Source of the DNA: VAXT01 sp038040395
GTDB taxonomy: Bacteria; Actinomycetota; Thermoleophilia; Gaiellales; Gaiellaceae
DNA length: 64,000 bases
Assembly: GCA_038040395.1 (NCBI GenBank)
Contig: JBBPIJ010000001.1
Coordinates: 124,001 to 188,000 of the forward strand
Reading direction: 5' to 3'
A model generated the notes under the pieces. The model had not been told where the DNA came from and searched no databases. It worked only from the letters and a program-made list of their open reading frames with translations. Of this stretch, positions 34,723-43,884 are shown one piece after another. How positions within the stretch are numbered: the stretch's first letter is position 1; each line of letters opens with the position of its first letter. The translations under genes were made by a program, and so were the position numbers.

Positions 34723-36264
34723 ATGGCCCAGACGACTGTGGTCCGCCTGACAGGTGAGGACCTCACCACCGCCGACGTCTGGGAGGTCGCGGTGGAGGGC
34801 GCCGTCGCCGAGCTGGACGACTCCGCGCACGAGAAGATGGCCGCGGCGCGCCAAGTCGTCGACAAGGCCGTTGCCGCGGACGAGCCAACGTACGGCGTCA
34901 CGACGGGATTCGGGCGTTTCGTATCGACGCGCGTGCCCGAAGAGCTCGCCGAGGAGCTCCAACTGCGCCTGCTGCGCAGCCACGCGTGCGGGGTCGGCGA
35001 GCCCTACCCCGACGAGATCGTCCGCGCTGCGCTGCTGATGCGCGCGAACACGCTTGCGAAGGGGTACTCGGGAACCCGCCCGGAGGTCGCCCAGCTCCTG
35101 ATCGACTGCCTCCGGCACGGAGTCCTGCCGGAAGTGCCGAGCCGAGGCTCGGTCGGAGCCAGCGGCGACCTCGCTCCGTTGGCGCATCTCGCTCTGCCGC
35201 TCGTGGGCGAGGGACGGGCGCGGGTCGACGGAGAGCTTCTTTCGGGTGCCGAGGCGCTCTCGCGTGCGGGCCTCGAGCCCCTTCGTCTCCAGGCGAAGGA
35301 AGGGCTCTCGCTCGTGAACGGGACCCAGTTCATGGGGGCCTTCGCGGCGCTCGGAGTCGTGCGCGCCCGCCGGCTCGCGGCGGCGGCCGACATCGCATGC
35401 GCCCTCTCGATCGAGGCTCTCCAGGGCTCACGCGACAGCTTTCTCCCTGCGATCCACGAGCTACGGCCCCTGCGCGGCCAGGCGGCTTCCGCGGCGAACG
35501 TCCTGGCGCTGCTCGAGGACTCGGCGATCATCGAGTCGCATCGCTGGTGCGATCGCGTCCAGGACGCGTACTCGCTGAGGTGCGCCGCTCAGGTGCACGG
35601 GGCCTCGCGCGATCTCCTGGACTACATCGAGTACACCGCCGGCATCGAGCTCAACGCCGCAACCGACAACCCGCTCGTCTTCAGCGACGGCGGGACGCTC
35701 CTCTCGAACGGAAACTTCCACGGCCAGCCTCTCGGGTTTGCCCTCGACGCGTTGGCGATGGCAGTCAGCGAGCTCGGAAGCATCTCCGAGCGTCGCACCG
35801 AGCGTCTCGTGAACCCTGGGCTCTCCGAGGGGTTGCCGGCATTTCTCGCGTCCGACGGTGGCCTCAACTCCGGATTCATGATCCCGCAGTACGTCGCTGC
35901 GTCGCTCGTCAGCGAGAACAAGGTGCTCTGCCATCCGGCGAGCGTCGACTCGATCCCGACGAGCGCCGGACAGGAAGACCACGTTTCCATGGGCAACGCG
36001 TCCGGGCTGAAGGCGTGGCAAGTGCTCGCGAACACGGAACGCGTTGTCGCGATCGAGCTTCTGGCCGGCGCCCAGGCGGTTGAGCTCCATGCGCCGCTTG
36101 CTCCGGGCGTCGGAGGTCGAGCAGCACGCGCCTTCGTGCGATCGCTCTCGCCTCGCCTGCGCGACGACCGGTCGCTTTCGGACGACATCGAGGCAGTCGC
36201 CGTCGCGATCAGAGACGGTTCCGCGGTGGCTGCGATCGAGGCAGAAACCGGTTCCCTCCGATGA
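34723..36264 (+). CDS. hutH: Histidine ammonia-lyase
   Basis: 513 aa. It deaminates histidine to urocanate using the self-formed MIO group; the Ala-Ser-Gly triad lies at about residues 146-148 in SVGASGDLAPLAHL. Other family motifs: TYGVTTGFGRF near residue 58, NGTQFMG, ATDNPLVFSDGG, GNFHGQPLG and QEDHVSMGN. First gene of hutH - small membrane protein - hutU - hutI. Confidence 0.97.
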   Translation: MAQTTVVRLTGEDLTTADVWEVAVEGAVAELDDSAHEKMAAARQVVDKAVAADEPTYGVTTGFGRFVSTRVPEELAEELQLRLLRSHACGVGEPYPDEIVRAALLMRANTLAKGYSGTRPEVAQLLIDCLRHGVLPEVPSRGSVGASGDLAPLAHLALPLVGEGRARVDGELLSGAEALSRAGLEPLRLQAKEGLSLVNGTQFMGAFAALGVVRARRLAAAADIACALSIEALQGSRDSFLPAIHELRPLRGQAASAANVLALLEDSAIIESHRWCDRVQDAYSLRCAAQVHGASRDLLDYIEYTAGIELNAATDNPLVFSDGGTLLSNGNFHGQPLGFALDALAMAVSELGSISERRTERLVNPGLSEGLPAFLASDGGLNSGFMIPQYVAASLVSENKVLCHPASVDSIPTSAGQEDHVSMGNASGLKAWQVLANTERVVAIELLAGAQAVELHAPLAPGVGGRAARAFVRSLSPRLRDDRSLSDDIEAVAVAIRDGSAVAAIEAETGSLR

Positions 36265-36479
36265 AGAAGTCATCGGCACCCCTGCCGACGACGCGTCCGT
36301 TCCGCGACGCCGCGCTCATCTACGCGTCGCTCACGGTCGTCTTCATCATCATCGAGCTCGCCACCGGCGCGAACATGATCGTCGCCGTCCCTCTCGCACT
36401 GGGCTGCTTCGTGCTCGCGACCGCGTACAGCTGGTGGCGCATTCGGCAACGGCTTGCCGCGGAAGAGCAGGACTCGTGA
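36261..36479 (+). CDS. Small membrane protein inside the hut operon
   Basis: 72 aa with two membrane helices (about residues 16-36 and 39-58) and a basic C-terminus. The ATG overlaps the hutH stop (ATGA) and the stop overlaps the hutU GTG (GTGA), so it is translated as part of the operon. Not similar to a known histidine transporter. No family recognised; it may help a transporter or be unrelated. Confidence 0.7.
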   Translation: MKKSSAPLPTTRPFRDAALIYASLTVVFIIIELATGANMIVAVPLALGCFVLATAYSWWRIRQRLAAEEQDS

Positions 36480-38188
36480 CGGCGGTCGACAGCCTCGCGC
36501 AAACCGTGGAGGCACTCTGCGGCGATCTCTCCTCGATCCGCGCGCCGCGCGGTACTGAGCTGAACGCACGCTCGTGGTCAACGGAGGCGCCGCTGCGAAT
36601 GCTCCTGAACAACCTCGACCCGGAGGTGGCCGAGCGTCCGGAGGAGCTCGTCGTCTACGGAGGATCCGGCAAGGCCGCCCGAAATCACGATGCGTTGCGG
36701 GCGATCGTCCGCACGCTGCTCACGCTCGGCGACGACGAGACGCTCCTAGTGCAGAGCGGCAAGCCGGTGGGCGTCCTGCACACGCATCCGGGGGCGCCGC
36801 GAGTCCTGATCGCCAATGCGCTCCTCGTCCCCCGCTGGGCGACCTGGGACGAGTTCCGGCGACTGGAGGCGCTGGGGCTGACCATGTTCGGCCAGATGAC
36901 GGCCGGCAGCTGGATCTACATCGGGACGCAGGGGATCCTTCAGGGCACCTACCAGACGTTCGCGGCCGCGGGCGAGCAGCATTTCGGCTCGGCCGACCTC
37001 GCGGGGCGGACGATCCTCACGGCCGGGCTGGGCGGGATGGGCGGAGCGCAGCCGCTCGCGGCGACGATGTCCGGTGCAGCGATCCTCTGCATCGAGGTCG
37101 ACTCCACGCGGATCCAGCGGCGTCTCGAAACGGGGTATCTCGATCGCGCGAGCGAGTCGCTCGACGAGGCGCTGGGCCTGGTGCGCGAGGCAGCCGCCGA
37201 GCGCAGGCCTCTCTCCGTCGGGCTCCTCGGGAACGCCGCCGAGGTCGTGCCCGAGCTTGCTGCCCGCAATGAGGGGTTCGATCTCGTCACCGACCAGACG
37301 GCCGCGCACGATCCTCTGACGGGCTACGTCCCCGTCGGGCTGTCGGTGGAGGACGCGGCCGAGCTCCGCGCGAGCGACCCGGACGAGTACCTGCGACGGG
37401 CCCGCGAGTCGATTGCGCGCCACGTCGAAGGGCTGCTCGAGCTCGTCCGATCCGGTAGCTATGTTTTCGATTATGGCAACAATCTTCGTGGGGAGGCCTA
37501 TGAGGCCGGCGTAAAGGAAGCCTTCTCATACCCGGGCTTCGTCCCGGCCTATATCCGACCCCTCTTCTGCCGTGGGATCGGCCCGTTCCGGTGGGCGGCC
37601 CTCTCCGGGGACGAACGCGACATCGCCGTGATCGACTCGGCGTTGAAGGAGCTGTTTCCGGATGACACGCTCCTCCAGCGCTGGCTCGAGCTCGCTCCCG
37701 AGCGCGTCCAGTTCCAGGGCCTGCCGGCACGCATCTGCTGGCTCGGCCTGGGCGACCGGGCGCGGGCCGGGCTCGCGATCAACGAGCTCGTTCGCTCGGG
37801 CGAGGTGCGCGCTCCGGTCGTGATCGGGCGCGATCACCTCGACTCGGGCTCGGTCGCCTCGCCGTATCGCGAGACCGAGGCGATGCGCGACGGCTCCGAT
37901 GCGATCGCCGACTGGCCGATCCTGAACGCGCTCGTGAACGTCGCCGCGGGCGCGACGTGGGTGAGCGTGCATCACGGCGGCGGCGTCGGGATCGGCAACT
38001 CGATCCACGCGGGCATGGTCGTCGTCGCCGACGGCACCGACGAGATGGCCGAGCGCCTCGAGCGGGTGTTGACGACCGACCCTGCAACGGGTGTCCTCCG
38101 TCACATCGATGCCGGCTACGAGGAGGCGGCCGAGGCCGCAGCGCAGCACGGGCTCGAGCCGCCGATGCCGCCGGCCGCCGCCGAGTGA
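36476..38188 (+). CDS. hutU: Urocanate hydratase
   Basis: 570 aa. An NAD-dependent enzyme converting urocanate to imidazolonepropionate. Characteristic segments: RMLLNNLDPEVAERPEELVVYGGSGKAAR at the start, GWTIYIGTQGILQGTYQTF-like sequence mid-protein, and a glycine-rich stretch GGVGIGNSIHAGMVVVADG near the end. The GTG start overlaps the small membrane gene and the stop overlaps hutI. Confidence 0.97.
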   Translation: MTAVDSLAQTVEALCGDLSSIRAPRGTELNARSWSTEAPLRMLLNNLDPEVAERPEELVVYGGSGKAARNHDALRAIVRTLLTLGDDETLLVQSGKPVGVLHTHPGAPRVLIANALLVPRWATWDEFRRLEALGLTMFGQMTAGSWIYIGTQGILQGTYQTFAAAGEQHFGSADLAGRTILTAGLGGMGGAQPLAATMSGAAILCIEVDSTRIQRRLETGYLDRASESLDEALGLVREAAAERRPLSVGLLGNAAEVVPELAARNEGFDLVTDQTAAHDPLTGYVPVGLSVEDAAELRASDPDEYLRRARESIARHVEGLLELVRSGSYVFDYGNNLRGEAYEAGVKEAFSYPGFVPAYIRPLFCRGIGPFRWAALSGDERDIAVIDSALKELFPDDTLLQRWLELAPERVQFQGLPARICWLGLGDRARAGLAINELVRSGEVRAPVVIGRDHLDSGSVASPYRETEAMRDGSDAIADWPILNALVNVAAGATWVSVHHGGGVGIGNSIHAGMVVVADGTDEMAERLERVLTTDPATGVLRHIDAGYEEAAEAAAQHGLEPPMPPAAAE

Positions 38189-39411
38189 ACGCTTCAGGCG
38201 AGCCGTCGGGGCTGCTCGTCCGTGACCTGGCGCAGGTCGTCAGCCCTGCCGGGAGCGGCGCGCCGCTACGCGGGGACGCGCTGGGCGAGGTCGAGGTCGT
38301 CGAGGATGCGTATCTGCTCTGCGAGGAGGGGCGGATCGCGGCCGTTGGGAGGATGCGCGACCTCCAGGGGCTCGACGGAGAGGTCGAGGAGCTCGACGGC
38401 AGAGAGCTGTGCGCGCTGCCGGGGCTCGTCGACTGCCACACCCACGCGTGCTTCGCGGGTGACCGCGTCCAGGAGTTCGAGCTGCGCGCGAGCGGTGCGA
38501 GCTACGAGGAGCTCCACGCGGCGGGCGGGGGAATCCTCGCGACCGTCGAGGCGACCCGCGCGGCGGGTGAGGACGGGCTCCGAGCCGCGGTGCGCCGGCA
38601 TCGCGACTGGATGGCGAGGGCGGGGACGACGACGTTCGAGTCCAAGTCGGGCTACGGCCTCGATCGAGACACCGAGCTCGCGTCCCTGCGGGCGATCGCG
38701 GCCGAGGGCGGCATCCCGACATGGCTCGGCGCCCACGCGGTCCCGCCGGAGTTCGACGACGCGGACGCCTATCTCGACTTCGCGCTCGCCGAGGTCCTGC
38801 CCGACGCCGCGCGCATCGCCGAGGCGGCCGACGTCTTCCTGGAGCGCGGGGCTTTCACCGCCGAGCAGGCGCGCCGCTACCTCGTCGCCTGTCGCGATGC
38901 GGGCCTCGAGCTCCGCCTCCACGGCGATCAGTTCACCGAGGCGGGTGCAGTCCCGCTCGCGGTGGAGCTCGGCGCCCTGTCGGTGGATCACCTGGAGGCG
39001 ACCCGTCCCGAAGGTATCCGCACGCTCGCCGACAGCGAGGTCGTCGGCGTGCTCCTCCCGATGAGCGCGCTGTTTCTCGGGAGGCCAATGCCACCCGGCA
39101 GGGCGCTCGTCGACGGGGGCGCGGCGGTCGCCCTTGCGACCGATTTCAACCCCGGGAGCGCCTTCTGCGAAAGCCTGCCGCTCGTGTGCTCTCTGGCGTG
39201 TACCCAACTCGGGCTCTCGCCGGCGGAGGCGCTGGGCGCCTGCACCGTCAACGCGGCCTATGTCCTCCGGCGAGCGGATCGCATCGGCAGGCTCGCGCCC
39301 GGGTACCAGGCGGACGTGCTCCTCCTCGACGCGCCCGACTGGCGCTACCTCGCCTACCACGTCGGCGGCCCGGTCGTGAAGAGCGTTCTCCGCGAGGGAC
39401 GGGTCGCTTAG
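38185..39411 (+). CDS. hutI: Imidazolonepropionase
   Basis: 408 aa, an amidohydrolase opening imidazolonepropionate to N-formimino-glutamate, which FtcD then uses. The metal site includes VDCHTHACFAGDR near residue 90; FESKSGYGLD, GAHAVPPEF and LHGDQFTEAGA follow, and ATDFNPGS carries a late Asp. The GTG overlaps the hutU stop. Last gene of the hut run. Confidence 0.96.
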   Translation: MNASGEPSGLLVRDLAQVVSPAGSGAPLRGDALGEVEVVEDAYLLCEEGRIAAVGRMRDLQGLDGEVEELDGRELCALPGLVDCHTHACFAGDRVQEFELRASGASYEELHAAGGGILATVEATRAAGEDGLRAAVRRHRDWMARAGTTTFESKSGYGLDRDTELASLRAIAAEGGIPTWLGAHAVPPEFDDADAYLDFALAEVLPDAARIAEAADVFLERGAFTAEQARRYLVACRDAGLELRLHGDQFTEAGAVPLAVELGALSVDHLEATRPEGIRTLADSEVVGVLLPMSALFLGRPMPPGRALVDGGAAVALATDFNPGSAFCESLPLVCSLACTQLGLSPAEALGACTVNAAYVLRRADRIGRLAPGYQADVLLLDAPDWRYLAYHVGGPVVKSVLREGRVA

Positions 39412-39414
39412 GCT
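39409..39414 (+). promoter_or_regulatory. -10 box TAGGCT overlapping the hutI stop codon
   Basis: The TAG stop of hutI is the first half of TAGGCT, which ends 6 bases before the ATG at 39421. Confidence 0.45.
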
Positions 39415-39420
39415 AGTCGC

Positions 39421-39825
39421 ATGCCCTCCCGTAAGCAGCGGCGCCGTCGCGCAAAGGATCGTCGCCACGAGTACGAGTACGTCTACGTGGACGAGGAAGG
39501 GCGCGAGGTCGAGGTGGCCGAGGCCGCCGAGGAGCGAAATAAGAAGGAGAGGGTCAACGGGCGGCCGCCGCCGAGGACCCGCGCGGGCCGTGTGGTCGAG
39601 CCGGCGTCCTGGGCCCGCGTCGGCAGGCGCGCCCTCATCTTTGCTCCGCTCATGTTCATCACGATCCGCCTGCTCGAGCGGGGTGAGGCGATCGGCACCA
39701 GCCTCGTGCGCACGGTCGTGCTCCTGGGTCTCTTCCTGCCGTTCAGCTACGTGATGGACTCGATGCTCTACCGGTCCCACCTCCGGCGGACCGGCGCGAA
39801 GAGCCCCGACGGAAAGAAGCGCTAG
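39421..39825 (+). CDS. Membrane protein with an Arg/Lys-rich N-terminus
   Basis: 134 aa. It begins MPSRKQRRRRAKDRRHEYEY and continues with an acidic VDEEGREVEVAEAAEE stretch; two likely membrane helices follow (about 74-93 and 99-117), then a basic tail. The charged front resembles conserved proteins of this actinobacterial group, but the function is unknown. The end overlaps the convergent cupin gene by four bases. Confidence 0.65.
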   Translation: MPSRKQRRRRAKDRRHEYEYVYVDEEGREVEVAEAAEERNKKERVNGRPPPRTRAGRVVEPASWARVGRRALIFAPLMFITIRLLERGEAIGTSLVRTVVLLGLFLPFSYVMDSMLYRSHLRRTGAKSPDGKKR

Positions 39826-40169
39826 GCCGCCGGAGGCTCCCTGCTCCCGCGGTAATGGCCCTCTCCGGGCCACGGGGCGAGGAGGAGCAGGATCTTGGCA
39901 CCGCCCTCGCTCGCGACGACGTGACGCTCGTCGGGCTCGAACTTCACGAGCGTCCCCGGGCCGGCCTCGAGGGTCTCGCCGCCCGCTTCGATCCGCACCG
40001 CGCCGTCGACAACGACCAGGAAAGCGTGCTCCTTCACCTGATGGTCTCCGAGCTCCTGGCCCGCGGTGAGGCCGATCAGGACGGCGCGTGCCTCCTCTGA
40101 CGAGTGGAGGACGACAGGCGAGCGGCTCCCGTCGGGAGTCTCGATCTCGGGCAGTCGCCAGCTCCGCAC
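39822..40169 (-). CDS. Cupin-domain protein
   Basis: 115 aa, a single small beta-barrel. Cupin features: LGDHQVKEHAFLVVVDGAVRIEAGG and a second motif with PDERHVVASEGG; the His residues can bind a metal. A probable small sensor or enzyme of unknown substrate. The GTG follows a TAGGAT box by 6 bases. Confidence 0.8.
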   Translation of the reverse strand: MRSWRLPEIETPDGSRSPVVLHSSEEARAVLIGLTAGQELGDHQVKEHAFLVVVDGAVRIEAGGETLEAGPGTLVKFEPDERHVVASEGGAKILLLLAPWPGEGHYRGSREPPAA

Positions 40170-40175
40170 GCGGCG

Positions 40176-40181
40176 ATCCTA
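40176..40181 (-). promoter_or_regulatory. -10 box (TAGGAT, minus strand) of the cupin gene
   Basis: Ends 6 bases before the GTG at 40169. Confidence 0.4.
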
Positions 40182-40211
40182 TCCGGCCCGGAGAGCCGCG
40201 GAGGACGCGGT

Positions 40212-40217
40212 TAGACT
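40212..40217 (+). promoter_or_regulatory. -10 box (TAGACT) of the MBL-hisS-aspS run
   Basis: Ends 6 bases before the ATG at 40224. Confidence 0.45.
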
Positions 40218-40223
40218 CGGCTC

Positions 40224-40838
40224 ATGAGCCTCGCCGTCGATCGCTACGAGCTCGGCCCGGGCGGCACGAACTGTTACGTCGTGCGGCGGGAGCCGGGCGC
40301 TCCAGAGGCCGTGGTGGTCGATCCGGGCGCCGACGTGGCGGAGCTTCCGTCGGACTGCGCCGGGATCCTGATCACGCACTCGCATTGGGACCACCTCGGC
40401 GGCGTCGCCGACCTCGCGGAGCGCACCGGAGCGAAGGTCTACATGCCGCGGGAGGAGGCTCCGGTCCTCGCGCGCCCGTCCGACTGGTTCCCAGGGGTGC
40501 CGATACGGCCGTACGAGGCGGACGTCCTCCTCGACGGCGGCGAGACGCTCGACTTCGCAGGGCTCTCCTTCCAGACGGTGAGCGTCCCTGGGCACTCGCC
40601 CGGTCACGTCGCCTTCTACGCGGACGGCGCGCTCTTCTCGGGCGACGTGCTCTTCGCGGGCGGCGTCGGCCGGACCGACATCCCGTTCAGCGACTGGGAC
40701 ACGCTCTTCGAGTCGATCCGAGCGCTGATGGAGCGCTATCCGCCCGAGACCGTGGTCTACCCAGGCCATGGCCCGGAGACGACCCTCGGCGACGAGCTCG
40801 CCCGCAATCCGTTCCTCGCCGAGCTGCGCGTCTCGTGA
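40224..40838 (+). CDS. Metallo-beta-lactamase-fold hydrolase
   Basis: 204 aa. The metal motif THSHWDHLGG (H-x-H-x-D-H) and later PGHSPGHVAF, FSGDVLF and YPGHGPETTLG match the glyoxalase II-like branch, thioester hydrolases using two metals. The substrate is not shown. hisS overlaps its stop (GTGA), so the three genes form one unit. Confidence 0.9.
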   Translation: MSLAVDRYELGPGGTNCYVVRREPGAPEAVVVDPGADVAELPSDCAGILITHSHWDHLGGVADLAERTGAKVYMPREEAPVLARPSDWFPGVPIRPYEADVLLDGGETLDFAGLSFQTVSVPGHSPGHVAFYADGALFSGDVLFAGGVGRTDIPFSDWDTLFESIRALMERYPPETVVYPGHGPETTLGDELARNPFLAELRVS

Positions 40839-42073
40839 AGTTCGAGTCGCCCAGAGGCACTCACGACGTCCTTCCCGCCGAGCAGCCGCTCTGGGAGAAG
40901 GTCATCCGCCAGGCCGAGGAGCTCTGCCGCCTCTACGGCTACCAGCGGATCACGACGCCGGTCTTCGAGGACACGGGCCTCTTCACGCGGACCTCCGGCG
41001 AGGGCTCCGACATCGTCCAGAAGGAGATGTACACGTTCACCGACCGTGGGGATCGCTCCCTCACGTTGCGTCCCGAAGGCACTGCGCCGGTCGCACGCGC
41101 GTACATCCAGCACGGCCTGCACCGTGAGCCACAACCGGTGAAGACGTTCTTCATCGGGCCGCTATACCGCTATTCGGCTCCGCAGCGCGGCAAGTTCCGC
41201 GAGTTCTGGCAGCTCAACGTCGAGGCGATGGGCTCGGACGACCCGGCCGTGGACGCCGAGGTGATCCAGCTCTATGCCGAGCTCCTGCGTCGCCTCGAGA
41301 TCCAGGGCTGGTGGCTCGAGCTGAACTCGATCGGCGATCGGAACTGCCGCCCCGCGTATCTCGACAAGCTGAACGCGTGGCTCGACGAGCACGCGGACGA
41401 GCTCGACGAGGAGACGCTCGCAAAGCGCAAGACGAGCTCTTTGCGGGTGTTCGACAACCTCGCCCAGAAGCCCGAGGCGGCTCAGCAGGCCCTCGCGCAG
41501 GCGCCGACGATCGGCGAGTCGCTCTGCGAGGAGTGCGAGACCCACTTTTCCGCGGTCCGAAAGTACCTCGACGCCTACGGAGTGGAGTATCGGCTGACGC
41601 CGACGCTCGTCCGCGGGCTCGACTACTACACGCGCACGACCTTCGAGTTCATGGGCGAGGCGCTCGGCGCGCAGTCCTCGCTGTGCGGAGGCGGACGCTA
41701 CGACTACCTGATCGAGGAGATCGGAGGCCCGCCGACGCCGGCCGTCGGGTTCGCGAGCGGGATCGAGCGAGTCGTGCTCTCGCTCGTCGAGCAAGGGGTC
41801 GAGGCAACCACGCCTGAGGTCGACGTTTTCTTCGCCGTCGAGGACGACGACGTGCGGCCGGAGGTTCTCGCCGCAATGGCCGAGCTGCGGCGCGCCGGGC
41901 GCCCGGCCGAGACGGACTACGCCGGGCGCTCCCTGAAAGGGCAGCTGACCCAGGCCGGACGCGTCGGCGCGCATACGACCGTGATCGCCCGGAGCGACGG
42001 GGCGACCGTGAGGCGAGCCGGTGAGAAGGACGTCGACTTCGGCTCGCTCGACGAGGCGGTGAACTCGTTGTGA
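40835..42073 (+). CDS. hisS: Histidyl-tRNA synthetase
   Basis: 412 aa, class II. It begins KFESPRGTHDVLPAEQPLW. Motif 2 is FIGPLYRYSAPQRGKFREFWQ; histidine-binding segments are LVRGLDYYTRTTFEF and SSLCGGGRYDYL; the anticodon domain is at the C-terminus. The GTG start overlaps the upstream stop; aspS follows with a four-base overlap. Confidence 0.96.
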   Translation: MKFESPRGTHDVLPAEQPLWEKVIRQAEELCRLYGYQRITTPVFEDTGLFTRTSGEGSDIVQKEMYTFTDRGDRSLTLRPEGTAPVARAYIQHGLHREPQPVKTFFIGPLYRYSAPQRGKFREFWQLNVEAMGSDDPAVDAEVIQLYAELLRRLEIQGWWLELNSIGDRNCRPAYLDKLNAWLDEHADELDEETLAKRKTSSLRVFDNLAQKPEAAQQALAQAPTIGESLCEECETHFSAVRKYLDAYGVEYRLTPTLVRGLDYYTRTTFEFMGEALGAQSSLCGGGRYDYLIEEIGGPPTPAVGFASGIERVVLSLVEQGVEATTPEVDVFFAVEDDDVRPEVLAAMAELRRAGRPAETDYAGRSLKGQLTQAGRVGAHTTVIARSDGATVRRAGEKDVDFGSLDEAVNSL

Positions 42074-43818
42074 GCTGGCGAGACCTCGGAGCGGGGGAGC
42101 TCCGGGTCGAGCACGTCGGGCAGCGCCACACGCTCGCAGGCTGGGTTGCCAAGCGCCGCGATCACGGCGGGCTCGTGTTCATCGACCTGCGCGACTCCAC
42201 CGGCGTCAGCCAGCTCGTCGTCAACCCGGAGCGCGCGCCGGAAGCGGCGGCAGCGGCGCATGACATCCGCAACGAGTTCGTGCTCCAGGCCGAGGGCGAG
42301 GTGACGGCCCGCTCGCCTGAGAACACGAACCCGAACCTGCCGACCGGCAAGGTCGAGCTCCAGGTCGACAGGCTCGAGATCATCTCCACGAGCCCGCCCC
42401 TGCCCTTCCAGCTCGACGAGGAGAACGTCGACGAGACGCTGCGCATCCGCTACCGGTGGCTCGACCTCCGGCGCGAGCGGCTCCAGCGGAACCTCCGCCT
42501 GCGCGCGCAGGCCGTCTCGATCATCCGGCGCGAGATGGAAGCGGCAGGGTTCGTCGACCTCGAGACGCCGATCATGGCGAAGCCGACGCCGGAAGGGGCA
42601 CGGGATTTCCTGGTTCCGACCCGCCTGCAGAAGGGCCGTTTCTTCGCGCTTCCTCAGTCGCCGCAGATCTACAAGCAGTTGCTGGTCATAGGCGGCTTCG
42701 AGCGCTACTACCAGATCGCGCGCTGCTTCCGGGACGAGGATGTCAGGGCCGATCGCGTCCAGGAGCTGACGCAGCTCGACGTCGAGATGGCTTTCCCGGA
42801 CAGGGAGTACATCTTCGAGTTGATCGAGAAGACGTTCTCGGCTGTATGGCGCGAGTGCATCGGCGCCGAGCTGCCAGTGCCGTTCCCGCGCATGCCGTAT
42901 GCAGAGTCGATGCTCCGCTACGGCTCGGACAGGCCGGACTTGCGCTTCGGTCTCGAGATCGAGGATGCGACCGAGGTGACGCGCGGCTCGCAGTTCAAGG
43001 TCTTTGGCGAAGCGCCGGCGGTGCGGCTCTTGCGCGTGCCGCAGGAGTACTCCCGTGCCGACCTCGAGAAGCTCGAGGAGTTTGCCAAGGAGTGGGGAGC
43101 GAAGGGGCTGGCCTACATCGTCTACGGCGAGGACGGAGAGGCTCGCTCGCCGATCGCGAAGTTCCTGTCCGAGGAGGAGTTGAAGGCGTTCCGAGGCGAT
43201 CCGGGCACGACGGTCCTCTTCGGCGCCGACCGGCCCGACGTGGTGGCCCGGGTCCTCGGGGCGGTGCGGGTGCGTTTGGGTCACGAGCTCGGCCTCGTCG
43301 AGACCGGTGTCTGGCGGCCGGTGTGGATCACGGACTTCCCGATGTTCGACTGGGAGGAAGACGATCAGCGCTGGAAGGCAAACCACCATCCGTTCACGGC
43401 GCCCACGCCTGAGTCGGAAGCGCTGCTCTCGTCGGATCCCGGGGCGGCGGTCGCGCAGGCCTACGACTTCGTGGTCAACGGGACCGAGCTCGGCTCCGGG
43501 TCGATCCGAATCCATCGGCCCGAGCTACAGCAGAAGATCTTCGAGATCCTCGGGATCACGCCCGAAGAACAGCAAGAGCGCTTCGGGTTCCTCTTGGAGG
43601 CACTCGGGATGGGAGCGCCGCCGCACGGAGGCATCGCTCCCGGCATCGACCGCACGGTGATGCTCCTGGCCGGCGAGCCGAATCTCCGCGACACAATCGC
43701 GTTCCCGAAGAACCAGGCCGGGTTCGATCCGATGAGCGGCGCGCCCAGCGAAGTGCCGCAGGAACAGTTGGACGAACTAGGAATCCGGCTCGCGCCGCAG
43801 AAGGAGAAGCCGAGCTAA
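42070..43818 (+). CDS. aspS: Aspartyl-tRNA synthetase
   Basis: 582 aa, bacterial type. It has an OB-fold anticodon domain (about 1-130, with GWVAKRRDHGGLVFIDLRD), the catalytic domain with motif 2 YYQIARCFRDEDVRADR, the inserted GAD domain (about 300-420) and motif 3 GIAPGIDRTVMLLAG. A conserved QSPQIYKQLL is also present. hisS-aspS as a pair is a common arrangement. Confidence 0.96.
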   Translation: MSWRDLGAGELRVEHVGQRHTLAGWVAKRRDHGGLVFIDLRDSTGVSQLVVNPERAPEAAAAAHDIRNEFVLQAEGEVTARSPENTNPNLPTGKVELQVDRLEIISTSPPLPFQLDEENVDETLRIRYRWLDLRRERLQRNLRLRAQAVSIIRREMEAAGFVDLETPIMAKPTPEGARDFLVPTRLQKGRFFALPQSPQIYKQLLVIGGFERYYQIARCFRDEDVRADRVQELTQLDVEMAFPDREYIFELIEKTFSAVWRECIGAELPVPFPRMPYAESMLRYGSDRPDLRFGLEIEDATEVTRGSQFKVFGEAPAVRLLRVPQEYSRADLEKLEEFAKEWGAKGLAYIVYGEDGEARSPIAKFLSEEELKAFRGDPGTTVLFGADRPDVVARVLGAVRVRLGHELGLVETGVWRPVWITDFPMFDWEEDDQRWKANHHPFTAPTPESEALLSSDPGAAVAQAYDFVVNGTELGSGSIRIHRPELQQKIFEILGITPEEQQERFGFLLEALGMGAPPHGGIAPGIDRTVMLLAGEPNLRDTIAFPKNQAGFDPMSGAPSEVPQEQLDELGIRLAPQKEKPS

Positions 43819-43884
43819 GGCGACGGCCGTCGGCCGCCGATGAACAGGGCATACTTGAGGTAGTACACGCGAGGAGGAGCGGGA

